Source: Halobacteriales archaeon QS_8_69_26 (GTDB lineage Archaea; Halobacteriota; Halobacteria; Halobacteriales; SW-7-71-33). From it: DNA of 64,000 bases. The notes under the pieces were generated by a model that worked only from the letters and a program-made list of their open reading frames with translations, was not told where the DNA came from and made no database searches. Positions within the stretch are counted from its first letter, which is position 1. Each line of letters starts with the position of its first letter. The stretch covers positions 19,520-83,519 of the forward strand of contig PXRX01000028.1 in assembly GCA_003023195.1 (NCBI GenBank), read 5' to 3'. Below, piece after piece: positions 9,094 to 18,070 of this stretch. A program made the position numbers and the translations under genes.

Positions 9094-9525
9094 ATGAGCG
9101 TCGAGTTACCGTTCGCGCCGGTCGACTCGGTGATCCGTCGCAACGCCGGGGGCCTGCGGGTAGGCAGCGACGCCACCGAGGAACTCGCCCGCCGGATCCA
9201 GGAGCACGGTGCCGAACTCGCCGCGGAGGCCGCGGAGGCGGCGACGGCCGACGGGCGCAAGACCCTGATGGCCGAGGACTTCGGCGTCGGGACGGCCCCC
9301 GGGAAGGACGACCTCACGTTGCCGATCGCACCGGTCGACCGGATCGCACGGCTCGACATCGACGACCGCTACCGGGTGTCGATGGACGCCCGGGTCGCCC
9401 TGGCGTCGATACTCGAATCGTTCGCGGACGAGGTCGCCGAGAACGCGTCGGTCCTGGCCCGCCACGCCGACCGCCGGACGATCAAGGCCGAGGACGTCGA
9501 GACCTACTTCGCGGTGCGGGACTGA
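9094..9525 (+). CDS. Haloarchaeal doublet histone (two fused histone folds)
   Basis: 143 aa: MSVELPFAPVDSVIRRNAGGLRVGSDATEELARRIQEHGAELAAEAAEAATADGRKTLMAEDF followed by a second fold PIAPVDRIARLDIDDRYRVSMDARVALASILESFADEVAENASVLARHADRRTIKAEDVETYF. Confidence 0.93.
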   Translation: MSVELPFAPVDSVIRRNAGGLRVGSDATEELARRIQEHGAELAAEAAEAATADGRKTLMAEDFGVGTAPGKDDLTLPIAPVDRIARLDIDDRYRVSMDARVALASILESFADEVAENASVLARHADRRTIKAEDVETYFAVRD

Positions 9526-10532
9526 TGCGGTTCGGCCACCACGAGGCCTGTCTCCGGCACGACCCCGGCCACCGCCACCCGGAGTCGCCGGACCGTCTGC
9601 GGGCGATCCGCCGGGAACTCGACCGGCGACACGGCGCCGAGTACGTCGCCCCGGACCCCGTCGACCCCGACCGGGTGGCGGCGGTCCACGACCCCGACTA
9701 CGTCAAGGAAGTCGAGCAGTTCTGCGCGGACGGCGGCGGCCAGTGGGACCACGACACGGTGGCCGAGGGGGACACCTGGGAGGCGGCGCTGGCGAGCACC
9801 GGGGCCGCCGCCTGGGCCGCGGAGACCGCCCTGGCGGGCGCGACGGGCCGTGAGACGCCCTTCTCCCTGGGGCGACCGCCGGGACACCACGCGGTCGCCG
9901 ACGACGCCATGGGCTTCTGTTTCTTCAACAACGTCGCCGTCGCGGCGGCCCACGCCCGCGAGGAACTGGGCGCCGACAGCGTGGCCGTCGTCGACTGGGA
10001 CGTCCACCACGGCAACGGCACCCAGGACATCTTCTACGACCGCGGCGACGTGTTCGTGTGTTCGATCCACGAGCGGGGACTCTACCCCGGGACCGGCGCC
10101 GCCGAGGAGACCGGCGAGGGCGACGGCGAGGGGACGACACTGAACGTGCCCCTCACCGCCGGGGCGGGCGACGCCGAGTACGTCGCGGTCCTGGAGGACC
10201 TGGTGACCCCGGCCGTCGAGGCGTTCGACCCGGACCTCCTGCTGGTCTCGTCCGGGTTCGACGCCCACCAGCACGACCCCATCTCCCGGATGCGCGTCTC
10301 GACCGACGGCTACGGACTCCTGGCCGACCGGTGCCGGGCGGCCGCCGAGGCGGTCGACGCCCCCGTCGCGTTCGTCCTGGAGGGCGGCTACTCGCTGGAC
10401 GCCCTGGCCGAGAGCGTCGCCACCGTCCACGAGACGTTCGCCGGCTACCGGCCCGTCGAACCCGACGAGGATCCGAGCGGTGCGGTTCGAACCGCCATCG
10501 AGGACGGGCGGGAACGGCTCGGGATCGACTGA
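9525..10532 (+). CDS. Histone deacetylase/acetoin utilisation (HDAC class II-like) family protein
   Basis: RPPGHHAVADDAMGFCFFNNVAVAAAHA, VVDWDVHHGNGTQDIFY, VSSGFDAHQHDPI, LEGGYSLDAL. ATG overlaps the histone stop codon (TGATG). Confidence 0.93.
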   Translation: MRFGHHEACLRHDPGHRHPESPDRLRAIRRELDRRHGAEYVAPDPVDPDRVAAVHDPDYVKEVEQFCADGGGQWDHDTVAEGDTWEAALASTGAAAWAAETALAGATGRETPFSLGRPPGHHAVADDAMGFCFFNNVAVAAAHAREELGADSVAVVDWDVHHGNGTQDIFYDRGDVFVCSIHERGLYPGTGAAEETGEGDGEGTTLNVPLTAGAGDAEYVAVLEDLVTPAVEAFDPDLLLVSSGFDAHQHDPISRMRVSTDGYGLLADRCRAAAEAVDAPVAFVLEGGYSLDALAESVATVHETFAGYRPVEPDEDPSGAVRTAIEDGRERLGID

Positions 10533-10581
10533 GTCCGGTTACCGAGTCCGGATCGGGACGGGACCCCCTCGGGAGACCGGA

Positions 10582-11778
10582 TCACCGCGCGTCGAGGGTT
10601 TCGCCCAGAACGTCGAGGGCGTCCGCGACGTGGTCCGGGTCGCGCCCGAGGCTCACCCGGAAGCGGCCGGGCTCCTGGAAGAACCGGCCCGGGACGACCA
10701 GCAGGTCCCGTTCCTCGGCCGCGGCGGCGACAGCGTCGCCGTCCGCCCGGTCGTGGTCGAGGAAGGCGTAGGTCGCGCCGTCGAAGACGGGTCCGGAGAG
10801 GTCGTCGCGGCCGTCGACGAACTCGGCGAGGAGGGCGGCGTTCTCCCGCAGGAGCGACCGGGCCTCCTCGGCGAGTCGGTCCCCCGCGGCGAACGCGCGA
10901 CGGCCGAGGACCCGGCCCGGCTCCGAGAACCCCGGCACGTGGGCGGCGACCACCCGCGCGGCCTCGACGAACTCCGGGTCGGCCACGACCCACCCCACCC
11001 GGAGCCCACCCAGCCCGTGGAACTTGGTGAGCGACCCGGTCACGACGGCCCCGTCGATGCCCGCGGCGGTGGGACCGCCGAAGGCGCCCCCGGTCGGACC
11101 GGAGTCGGCCCCGGATCCGACCCGGACCGTCCCCGCGTCCGCGGGGTCCACGAACGGCGCGTACACCTCGTCGACCAGCAGGTACGCCCCCTCCGAGCGG
11201 GCGGCCTCGGCGGCGGCCGCGAGGGTGTCCCGGTCGGCGAGGTTCCCCGAGGGGTTGTGGCGGTTCGTGACGACCGTCAGCGCGGTGTCCTCGACCACGG
11301 CCGCCCGGATCCGGTCGGAGTCGAGGCGGTAGTCGTCGCCCGCCCGCCGGAGGAACCGGTCGACGTTGGCCCCCAGTCCCCGTGGCGTCTCGAGGAGCGG
11401 TTCGTACCCCGGCTTCTCGACGAGGACGCGGGACTCCCCGGTCGCCACCGTCGGTTCGCCGGGGGCGGCGTCGGCGTCGACCGCCAGGTTCAGGGCCGCC
11501 GCCAGCGCGACGACGTTGGCGACGCTCGCGCCCGGCGCGAGCAGGACCGACTCTCGGCCGACGCCGTACTCGTCGGCGACCTGCCCCTCCAGGTCGACGT
11601 CGTCTGGCGGATCCGGGAGGTCGGCCAGGCGGTCCGGGACCGGCCCCTCCTGGAGCGGGCCGCTCCCGCGCAGGTCGCTCGAACCCAGGTCGTACGTCGC
11701 GGCGTCGGGTCGGCCCTCGATCCAGTGGAGGTAGTCGATCCGGGGAAACACGGCCTGGACTGTGCCCGCCGTCCCCAT
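10582..11778 (-). CDS. PLP-dependent aminotransferase class I/II
   Basis: 398 aa; VVTNRHNPSGNLAD, YLLVDEVYAPF, VVTGSLTKFHGLGGLRVGWVV (PLP Lys). Confidence 0.88.
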   Translation of the reverse strand: MGTAGTVQAVFPRIDYLHWIEGRPDAATYDLGSSDLRGSGPLQEGPVPDRLADLPDPPDDVDLEGQVADEYGVGRESVLLAPGASVANVVALAAALNLAVDADAAPGEPTVATGESRVLVEKPGYEPLLETPRGLGANVDRFLRRAGDDYRLDSDRIRAAVVEDTALTVVTNRHNPSGNLADRDTLAAAAEAARSEGAYLLVDEVYAPFVDPADAGTVRVGSGADSGPTGGAFGGPTAAGIDGAVVTGSLTKFHGLGGLRVGWVVADPEFVEAARVVAAHVPGFSEPGRVLGRRAFAAGDRLAEEARSLLRENAALLAEFVDGRDDLSGPVFDGATYAFLDHDRADGDAVAAAAEERDLLVVPGRFFQEPGRFRVSLGRDPDHVADALDVLGETLDAR

Positions 11779-11836
11779 CAGCCTTTCCGACGCCGACGGG
11801 AGGAAGCGGGGGCGACCGGGCGGCCCGACCGCCGTA

Positions 11837-13105
11837 TCACGGTTCGGTGACCGACAGCACCCGTCCGGCGGCGACGGTCTGGCCCATGTCGCGGATCGCG
11901 AAGCTTCCGAGTTCCGGGATCTCCTGGCTCGGTTCGACGCTCAGGGGTTTCTGGGGCCGCACCGTGACGATGGCGGCGTCACCGCTCTGGAGGAACTCGG
12001 GGGCCTCTTCGAGGGTGTCGCCGCTGGACGGGTCTATCTTCTCGTCGAGGGACTCGATGGTGCAGGCGACCTGCGCGGTGTGGGCGTGGAAGACCGGGGT
12101 GTAGCCCGCCGTGATCGCCGAGGGGTGTTGCATCACGACGATCTGGGCGGTGAACGTCTCGGCGACGGTCGGGGGGGCGTCCTCCGGTCCGCAGACGTCG
12201 CCCCGACGGACGTCGTCGGTGCCGACGCCGCGGACGTTGAACCCGACGTTGTCGCCCGGTTCGGCGCGGTCTACCTCCTCGTGGTGCATCTCGATGGTGC
12301 GGACCTCGCCGCCGACGTCGGAGGGCATGAACCGCACCACGTCGCCGGGCGCCATGGTGCCCGTCTCGACGCGGCCGACGGAGACGGCGCCGACCCCGGA
12401 GATGTTGTAGACGTCCTGGATCGGTACCCGGAGCGGTGCGTCGGTCGGGGGATCCGGTTCGGTCAGGTCGTTGAGCGCCTCGAGGAGCGTCGGTCCCTGG
12501 TACCAGCCCATGCCGTCGCTGCGCTCGGCGACGTTGTCCCCCTCCAGGGCCGAGATGGGGATGAACGAGGCGTCGGCGGTGGCGAAGCGCACCTGGTCCA
12601 GCAGGTCCGTCACCTCCGCGACCACCTCCTGGAACCGGGCCTCGTCGTAGTCGGCCAGGTCCATCTTGTTGACGCCGACGATCAGTTCGCCGATGCCCAG
12701 CGTGCGGGCCAGGAAGACGTGCTCACGGGTCTGTGGCTGGACCCCGTCCTCGGCGGCGACGACGAGGACGGCGTTGTCGGCCTGGCTCGCGCCGGTGATC
12801 ATGTTCTTGACGAAGTCGCGGTGCCCCGGCGTGTCCACGATGGTGAACGTGTACTCGTCGGTCTCGAACTCCTGGTGGGCGATGTCGATGGTCAGGCCTC
12901 GCTCCCGTTCCTCGGCGAGGTTGTCCATCACGTAGGCGAACTCGAAGCCGCCCTTGCCCTTCTCCTCGGCCTCCTCGCGGTGCTGGTCGATGATGTGTTC
13001 GGGGACGCTTCCGGTCTCGTAGAGCAAGCGACCCACGAGCGTGCTCTTGCCGTGGTCGACGTGGCCGATGATGGCCAGGTTCTGGTGTGGCTTGTCTTCC
13101 GCCAT
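11837..13105 (-). CDS. Translation elongation factor EF-1A, probable paralogue
   Basis: [62 protein letters not shown], and the complete EF-1A C-terminus. No ribosomal S10 gene is adjacent. Confidence 0.92.
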   Translation of the reverse strand: MAEDKPHQNLAIIGHVDHGKSTLVGRLLYETGSVPEHIIDQHREEAEEKGKGGFEFAYVMDNLAEERERGLTIDIAHQEFETDEYTFTIVDTPGHRDFVKNMITGASQADNAVLVVAAEDGVQPQTREHVFLARTLGIGELIVGVNKMDLADYDEARFQEVVAEVTDLLDQVRFATADASFIPISALEGDNVAERSDGMGWYQGPTLLEALNDLTEPDPPTDAPLRVPIQDVYNISGVGAVSVGRVETGTMAPGDVVRFMPSDVGGEVRTIEMHHEEVDRAEPGDNVGFNVRGVGTDDVRRGDVCGPEDAPPTVAETFTAQIVVMQHPSAITAGYTPVFHAHTAQVACTIESLDEKIDPSSGDTLEEAPEFLQSGDAAIVTVRPQKPLSVEPSQEIPELGSFAIRDMGQTVAAGRVLSVTEP

Positions 13106-13246
13106 GGATCTCACCGTGGGGCGTGTCAACGCCCAACGAGGAAGTTGGGACCGGAGCGGGATAACCGTTGTTACGACGATGTGATCGCCGGGCGAGGGAT
13201 AGGTTCCGCTACGCGAGTCGGGCGGACGGCAGTCGGGCGGCAGGGA

Positions 13247-13396
13247 TCACTCGGTGGTGTCCGGGTCCGTCTCGCCGACCGTCGGTTTGTGGGACTCCTC
13301 GCGCTCCCCGATGAACGCGAACCACGCCATCACCAGGGTCGTCAGCAGAACGAACCCGATCGAGACGACGCCGACGTACCATGCGATGTCCGGCAT
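13247..13396 (-). CDS. Small single-TM protein
   Basis: 49 aa: MPDIAWYVGVVSIGFVLLTTLVMAWFAFIGEREESHKPTVGETDPDTTE*. Confidence 0.6.
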   Translation of the reverse strand: MPDIAWYVGVVSIGFVLLTTLVMAWFAFIGEREESHKPTVGETDPDTTE

Positions 13397-13426
13397 TGCT
13401 GTTCGGGACTCGTCGCCCCTCACCAA

Positions 13427-14239
13427 TCAGTCTTTCCGACCGAAACGGTCGTGCCAGGCCGGGAACTCCCCCCGGACGGCCGCCACCCGGCCGGGGTCCG
13501 CCTCGGCGGTGACCAGCGCCGGGTCCTCGCCGGCACTCGCCAGCGGCGTCCCCCAGGGGTCGTAGACGGCCGACCGGCCCAGCAGGGTGGCGTCCGGGAA
13601 CGACGCACTCCCGTTCGCCGCCGCGAGGAAGAACAGGTTCTCGATGGCCCGCGCCCGGGAGAGCACCTGCCAGTGTTCGACGCGGGGGTACGGCCAGGCG
13701 CTCGGCACCGCGACCATCGTGGCGCCGGCCGCCGCGAGTCGCCGGAACTCCTCGGGGAACCGCAGGTCGTAGCAGGTCGTCACGCCGACGGTGTGCCCGC
13801 CCACCTCGGCCGTCCGCAGGCGCTCGCCGGGCACCAGCAGTTCGTCCTCGGCGGAGCCGTAGCCGAACAGGTTGCGCTTGCGGTAGACCAGGCGTCGGCG
13901 GCCCTCCCCATCGAGTAGCACCGAGGTGTTCGCCAGGCCCTCCGGGGCCGGCGTCTCGGCCCCCTCCGTGGCCCCCAGGTCCTCGACGAACGACCCCGCC
14001 AGTACCGCGACCCCGTGCTCCTCGGCGACCGACCGGATCCGCGACACCGTCTCTCCCTCCAGGGGTTCGGCGTGTCGCTCGTAGAGGTCGAACGCGAAGT
14101 ACCCGACGGTGAACAGTTCCGGCAGGACGACGAACTCGGCCCCACGGTCGGCCGCCCGTTCGACCGCCGCGACCGCCCGGTCGCGGTTCTCCGACACCGC
14201 CCCGGGTTCGATCTCCAGCTGTGCGAGCGCGACGCGCAT
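13427..14239 (-). CDS. Carbon-nitrogen hydrolase (nitrilase superfamily)
   Basis: VVLPELFTVGY (Glu), LVYRKRNLFGYGSAEDELL (Lys), VGVTTCYDLRFPEEFR (Cys). Confidence 0.92.
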   Translation of the reverse strand: MRVALAQLEIEPGAVSENRDRAVAAVERAADRGAEFVVLPELFTVGYFAFDLYERHAEPLEGETVSRIRSVAEEHGVAVLAGSFVEDLGATEGAETPAPEGLANTSVLLDGEGRRRLVYRKRNLFGYGSAEDELLVPGERLRTAEVGGHTVGVTTCYDLRFPEEFRRLAAAGATMVAVPSAWPYPRVEHWQVLSRARAIENLFFLAAANGSASFPDATLLGRSAVYDPWGTPLASAGEDPALVTAEADPGRVAAVRGEFPAWHDRFGRKD

Positions 14240-14336
14240 CGGTCCCCGTTGACGAGCCAGGGACAAAGGTTCACGGCCCGGGAGCGACCCGGCCGGTCAC
14301 CCGCCGACGGCAATGGCCGAATGGCACTCCGCCAGC

Positions 14337-14493
14337 AGGATCGGCCGAACCGGGATTCCACCGGAAGGATCGGCCGAACCGGGATTCCACCGGAAGGATC
14401 GGCCGAACCGGGACTTCGCCGGCAGGATCGGCCGGATCGGAGGTTCGACGGCAGGATCGGCCGGATCGGAGGTTCGACGGCGGGAGCGGCCGG
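14337..14493. repeat. 29-bp tandem repeat, five full units plus a partial sixth
   Basis: Units start at 14337, 14366, 14395, 14424, 14453 and 14482. Consensus AGGATCGGCCGRAYCGGRNNTTCNNCGGM, with two subtypes. Confidence 0.95.
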
Positions 14494-14503
14494 GCGAGTC
14501 CGG

Positions 14504-14938
14504 TCAGGCCTCGATACCGAGGAACTCCCGGAGGCTCTGTTCGAGGTTCCGGAGTTCGCGGTCGAGGTTCCGCTCGAAGAACCGCTCGACGCCCGGGAAC
14601 CGTCCCTCGACGACGAACTCGTTGCGGAGGCGCGCGCCGTCCTCGGTGGCCTCTATCTCGTGTTCGCCCGTGACACGGAGCACCTTCGAGGTGCCGACGA
14701 ACTTCACGTACTCCGGGGGACGCCGCTCCACGTCCTCGGTCCGGATGGGGACGGTCTTGCGGACGACCGGGATCGGTAACTGGACGTGCCAGGTCGCCTT
14801 GCGACCCTCCTCGTCGTCGAGTTCGAAGCCCGTGACCACGCTGATGGCCCTGGCGCGGTTCTCCGGGTCGACGATGAACTCCCAGACCTCTTCCCTGGTG
14901 GCCGGCACCTCGACGACCCGTTCGACCCGGACGGTCAT
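14504..14938 (-). CDS. SRPBCC/polyketide-cyclase-like START-fold protein
   Basis: MTVRVERVVEVPATREEVWEFIVDPENRARAISVVTGFE ... EHEIEATEDGARLRNEFVVEGRFPGVERFFERNLDRELRNLEQSLREF. Confidence 0.85.
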   Translation of the reverse strand: MTVRVERVVEVPATREEVWEFIVDPENRARAISVVTGFELDDEEGRKATWHVQLPIPVVRKTVPIRTEDVERRPPEYVKFVGTSKVLRVTGEHEIEATEDGARLRNEFVVEGRFPGVERFFERNLDRELRNLEQSLREFLGIEA

Positions 14939-15002
14939 GACGTGTACGACTCTGGACTCGGAGGGGTAAAAAGACGCGGGAGCCGGTCGGTGCTTCGGGG
15001 GA

Positions 15003-15230
15003 TCAGCTCTGGGGGGTGACCTTCCAGGTGGTGGACCTGGCCCGACCCCACTTCTCGATGTCGATGTCGTCGCTCTTCTCGGCCAACCGCGGGAGGCGGG
15101 CCCCGACCTGCTTTGCCGAGAGTCCGAGGGCGTCCGCGATGTTCCGGGACCGGAAGTACCGCTCGCCCCGGGACGCGCTCTCGGCGAGGTAGGCGAGAAT
15201 ACGTCGCTCCTCCTCGGTGTACTCGGTCAT
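15003..15230 (-). CDS. Small winged-helix-like haloarchaeal protein (DUF7123-like)
   Basis: 75 aa: MTEYTEEERRILAYLAESASRGERYFRSRNIADALGLSAKQVGARLPRLAEKSDDIDIEKWGRARSTTWKVTPQS. Confidence 0.7.
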   Translation of the reverse strand: MTEYTEEERRILAYLAESASRGERYFRSRNIADALGLSAKQVGARLPRLAEKSDDIDIEKWGRARSTTWKVTPQS

Positions 15231-15344
15231 CGATGCTCGAATTTAGTGGGTTCAGAGCCTTAATTCCTTTGTCGTGTGCAAAGTCCCCCGGGGGAGACGT
15301 CGGGACGTCTCCGGAGACGGTGGGAACCGATCCGGGGCCGTCGC

Positions 15345-15530
15345 TCAGCCGTCGTAGACGTGGATGGCGACGACAGCCAGCGACCCGAACAGCATTGCGG
15401 CACCGAACGCCCAGGCCGAGAGGTCCTCGGGCGCGCCGACGAACATGCCGAGGGCGCCCAGGCCGGCCAGCAGCGAGAAGAGCACGCCCGTTCCCAGTCC
15501 CATGTCCGACTCCGCGGTCTCGGTCGCCAT
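15345..15530 (-). CDS. Small two-TM membrane protein
   Basis: 61 aa: MATETAESDMGLGTGVLFSLLAGLGALGMFVGAPEDLSAWAFGAAMLFGSLAVVAIHVYDG*. Confidence 0.65.
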   Translation of the reverse strand: MATETAESDMGLGTGVLFSLLAGLGALGMFVGAPEDLSAWAFGAAMLFGSLAVVAIHVYDG

Positions 15531-15669
15531 GTCCGGGGGGAGCCCGCCGGCGACAATAAAACCTCCCCTCCCGACCGACAGGGCTTTGTTCCCGGAGTCG
15601 CCAGTAATCGACGTATGACACGGAGTACCCGCGCTCCTGGTCGGGTTCTTCTCCGGTAGCGACGTCTCC

Positions 15670-16095
15670 GTGTGGTCCGAGGACGGGTCTGTCGTCCTGT
15701 CCGTCGACGGAACCACGTGTGAACTGTCCAGAGCCGAGGCCGCGCGACTGCGGGCCGCGGTCGGCGAGGCGGCGAGCGAGCGCCGGGAGTTCGTCCACAC
15801 CGCAGGCGAGCACCGCCCGGACGGCACCTACGCCGTCAAGCGACGGGGTGCCGACTCGGCGGGGAACGCCAAGGTGTTCGACTCCTTTCGCGCAGTCGAG
15901 CGGCTCTTCGACCGCCTGCCAGACGAGTTCGACGCCGAGGCCGTCGGCCGCGAGGGCATCACCGGCTCCCGCCGGCACATGGTGGTCCGCCACTTCGCGG
16001 AACACCCCGCCTTCGACTGTCGGGTCGCCTCCCGGAGCCCCCTGCGGGTCCACAAGGAGGGCGTTCTCGGGGAGGTGACGGTCCCGGCGGACTGA
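15670..16095 (+). CDS. Conserved haloarchaeal hypothetical protein
   Basis: 141 aa, GTG start, acidic coding composition: VWSEDGSVVLSVDGTTCELSRAEAARLRAAV... Confidence 0.65.
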   Translation: MWSEDGSVVLSVDGTTCELSRAEAARLRAAVGEAASERREFVHTAGEHRPDGTYAVKRRGADSAGNAKVFDSFRAVERLFDRLPDEFDAEAVGREGITGSRRHMVVRHFAEHPAFDCRVASRSPLRVHKEGVLGEVTVPAD

Positions 16096-16190
16096 CCCGC
16101 CGTCGGTGGAGACGACCGTCCCCGGAGACTGGTCCGCCGCCGGTGGTCGGCCACCGCTCCCGGAAACCGGCCGGGGATCCCCGGACGGCC

Positions 16191-16655
16191 CTACCGCGAG
16201 CCGGTGGTGACCTCCTGGCCGTCGTGTTCGACGACCACCGATCCCGGGAGGCCGCCGTCGAACTCGATGCGGGCCTCGTAGTCGACGGCGGCGACGCACT
16301 GGGAACACATGTCGGCGTCCTCGTTCTCGACGGCGGCGACCGAGACGGTGAGTGTGTCGGACCCGGCGTCGTACTCCGCGCTCTTTAGTTCGGCGTGGTG
16401 GCACGGGTCAGACGCCGAGAGCGACCCCCTGACCAGCACGGACTCGTCCTCGTAGCTCACGCTGGCGTCGCCACCCGAGCCACAGGCCGCGTCGGTGGTC
16501 TCGATCGACCGGTCGGATACGGAGGGCGATCCGCCGCCACCGCCATCGCCGTCGTCCCCGTCGTCGCCGCCACCGCCCGGACTGCTGAGACAGCCGGCGA
16601 GCGCACCCGTCCCTGCTGCAGCCGCGATGCTCCCGAGGAACTCTCGTCGTTTCAT
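16191..16655 (-). CDS. Tat-type lipoprotein, hypothetical
   Basis: MKRREFLGSIAAAAGTGALAGCLSSPGGGG: RR motif plus lipobox LAGC. Confidence 0.8.
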   Translation of the reverse strand: MKRREFLGSIAAAAGTGALAGCLSSPGGGGDDGDDGDGGGGGSPSVSDRSIETTDAACGSGGDASVSYEDESVLVRGSLSASDPCHHAELKSAEYDAGSDTLTVSVAAVENEDADMCSQCVAAVDYEARIEFDGGLPGSVVVEHDGQEVTTGSR

Positions 16656-16830
16656 GGGCGGCCCTACACCCCCCACTTCCAAATCGCTTCCGTAACCTCA
16701 AGGCCCTCTTTGACATACTCCGATCCGGGAGGCGGACGATCGGTCGCCGGATCCCCCCGCGTGCCGGTACCTGACACGCCGGCGTCGACACCGTAACGGA
16801 TTTACGCGGAAGGGGCCTACCCCGTATCGA

Positions 16831-16903
16831 GTCCTGATAGGGTAGTGGACCATCCTACGGGCTTGCGGAGCCTGTGACCGGAGTTCAAATCTCCGTCAGG
16901 ACG
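16831..16903 (+). tRNA. tRNA-Arg(GCG)
   Basis: Cloverleaf read by eye: acceptor GTCCTGA/TCAGGAC; D-arm GGGT/ATCC; anticodon stem CGGGC/GCCTG with loop TTGCGGA (anticodon GCG); T-arm CGGAG-TTCAAAT-CTCCG; discriminator G. Confidence 0.9.
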
Positions 16904-17019
16904 TTCATTCCTCGCGACTGCTCTGTGAGCAGCCGCTGCGTCATTCACGTCCTGACTTGCCCAACGCTCACTTCGTTCGCGTTGGACTCCGTCAGGACGC
17001 TTCTCGCGGCACACGACGA
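16881..17019. repeat. 139-bp direct repeat, copy 1 (begins in the tRNA-Arg T-arm)
   Basis: GAGTTCAAATCTCCGTCAGGACGTTCATTCC...CACACGACGA; matches 17092-17230 with one mismatch (16933 C versus T). Confidence 0.95.
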
Positions 17020-17091
17020 ACCCCCGGAGATTTGAACAGGGAAGTCGCAGCCCGGGAAGCGACCGGAGGGAGCGACCCGGACCGTCTTCCC

Positions 17092-17230
17092 GAGTTCAAA
17101 TCTCCGTCAGGACGTTCATTCCTCGCGACTGCTCTGTGAGCAGTCGCTGCGTCATTCACGTCCTGACTTGCCCAACGCTCACTTCGTTCGCGTTGGACTC
17201 CGTCAGGACGCTTCTCGCGGCACACGACGA
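17092..17230. repeat. 139-bp direct repeat, copy 2 (tRNA-Arg 3' fragment plus flank)
   Basis: Same 139 bases as copy 1, offset 211; not a complete tRNA. Confidence 0.95.
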
Positions 17231-17314
17231 TCGTAGCGAGGGATCCGTGCCGATCCCTCCGAAGTCGACACCGAGCAATTATTATTAAGAATGTGAAGCC
17301 AGTCAACCGATACG

Positions 17315-17986
17315 ATGTCCGGAGACGACTCGTCACGGCAGGACCGACGCACCGAACGGGACGAACGATCGCACCGCGGGGACCGGGACGGGGCCGAAGC
17401 CAGGGCCGAACCACGGGACGGCACGGCCGACGGCACCCGGCCCACTCGCGAGGAGAGCGGGGACGACGGCGGGACCGAGGACGCCACCGGGAGCGACGAC
17501 GGCGGCGGAACCCTCGAGGGGATAGACGCCAGCGACACCTTCGAGGGTCTCCCCGTCTCGGGGTCGGTGGTCGGGAACTTCGCGTCGGTCCTCGTGGCCT
17601 ACGGCGTCCTGGGGTTCTCGCTGGCGTTCACCGGGGTCATCCTGCTGAACCTGTACGGAGGAACCGTCGAGTTCGGCAAGGCGTTCCTGGGGTTCGGGAC
17701 CATCGCCTTCCTCGCACTCGTCGGGCCGGTGCTGGGCGGGCCGATGGGCCTGTGGGCACAGGAGCAGGCGGACGGCGAACTCCTCTCGATCCCGGCGGCC
17801 TTTCTCGCCAACGCTATCGGCCACTTCTTCATGGCCTTCATCGCGGCGATCTTCCTCGCCGTCGAGTTCGAGGGCCTGCAACTGGTCGACCTGCTCTTCC
17901 CGTTCTTCTTCGCCGCGTTCTTCGCGGGGCTGATGGCCGCGGTCACCGCGGGCCTCGGGTCGGCCGTCACGCGGGTGCTCTCGTAG
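17315..17986 (+). CDS. Membrane protein, hypothetical, with charged N-terminal region
   Basis: 223 aa; about four predicted TM segments after a roughly 70-aa D/E/R-rich N-terminus. Confidence 0.75.
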   Translation: MSGDDSSRQDRRTERDERSHRGDRDGAEARAEPRDGTADGTRPTREESGDDGGTEDATGSDDGGGTLEGIDASDTFEGLPVSGSVVGNFASVLVAYGVLGFSLAFTGVILLNLYGGTVEFGKAFLGFGTIAFLALVGPVLGGPMGLWAQEQADGELLSIPAAFLANAIGHFFMAFIAAIFLAVEFEGLQLVDLLFPFFFAAFFAGLMAAVTAGLGSAVTRVLS

Positions 17987-18070
17987 TGGCCGGGGCGCCC
18001 GTCCGGTCCTCGCGCGTCGCTGGCGCCGGTCCCGGGACCTAGAAGTAGCTCCGGGCCGGCCATCCGGTCG

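Noticed and set aside
14337-14493. CRISPR array
   Set aside because: Units are directly contiguous with no unique spacers; a simple tandem repeat. Same reasoning for 27092-27198.
17092-17114. Second tRNA gene
   Set aside because: Only the T-arm and 3' acceptor strand are present; no D or anticodon arm upstream.
16817-17414. Minus-strand ORFs (MCREKRPDGVQRERSERWASQDVNDAA...) over the tRNA repeat
   Set aside because: Created by the repeated tRNA-flank DNA in reverse; no independent coding evidence.
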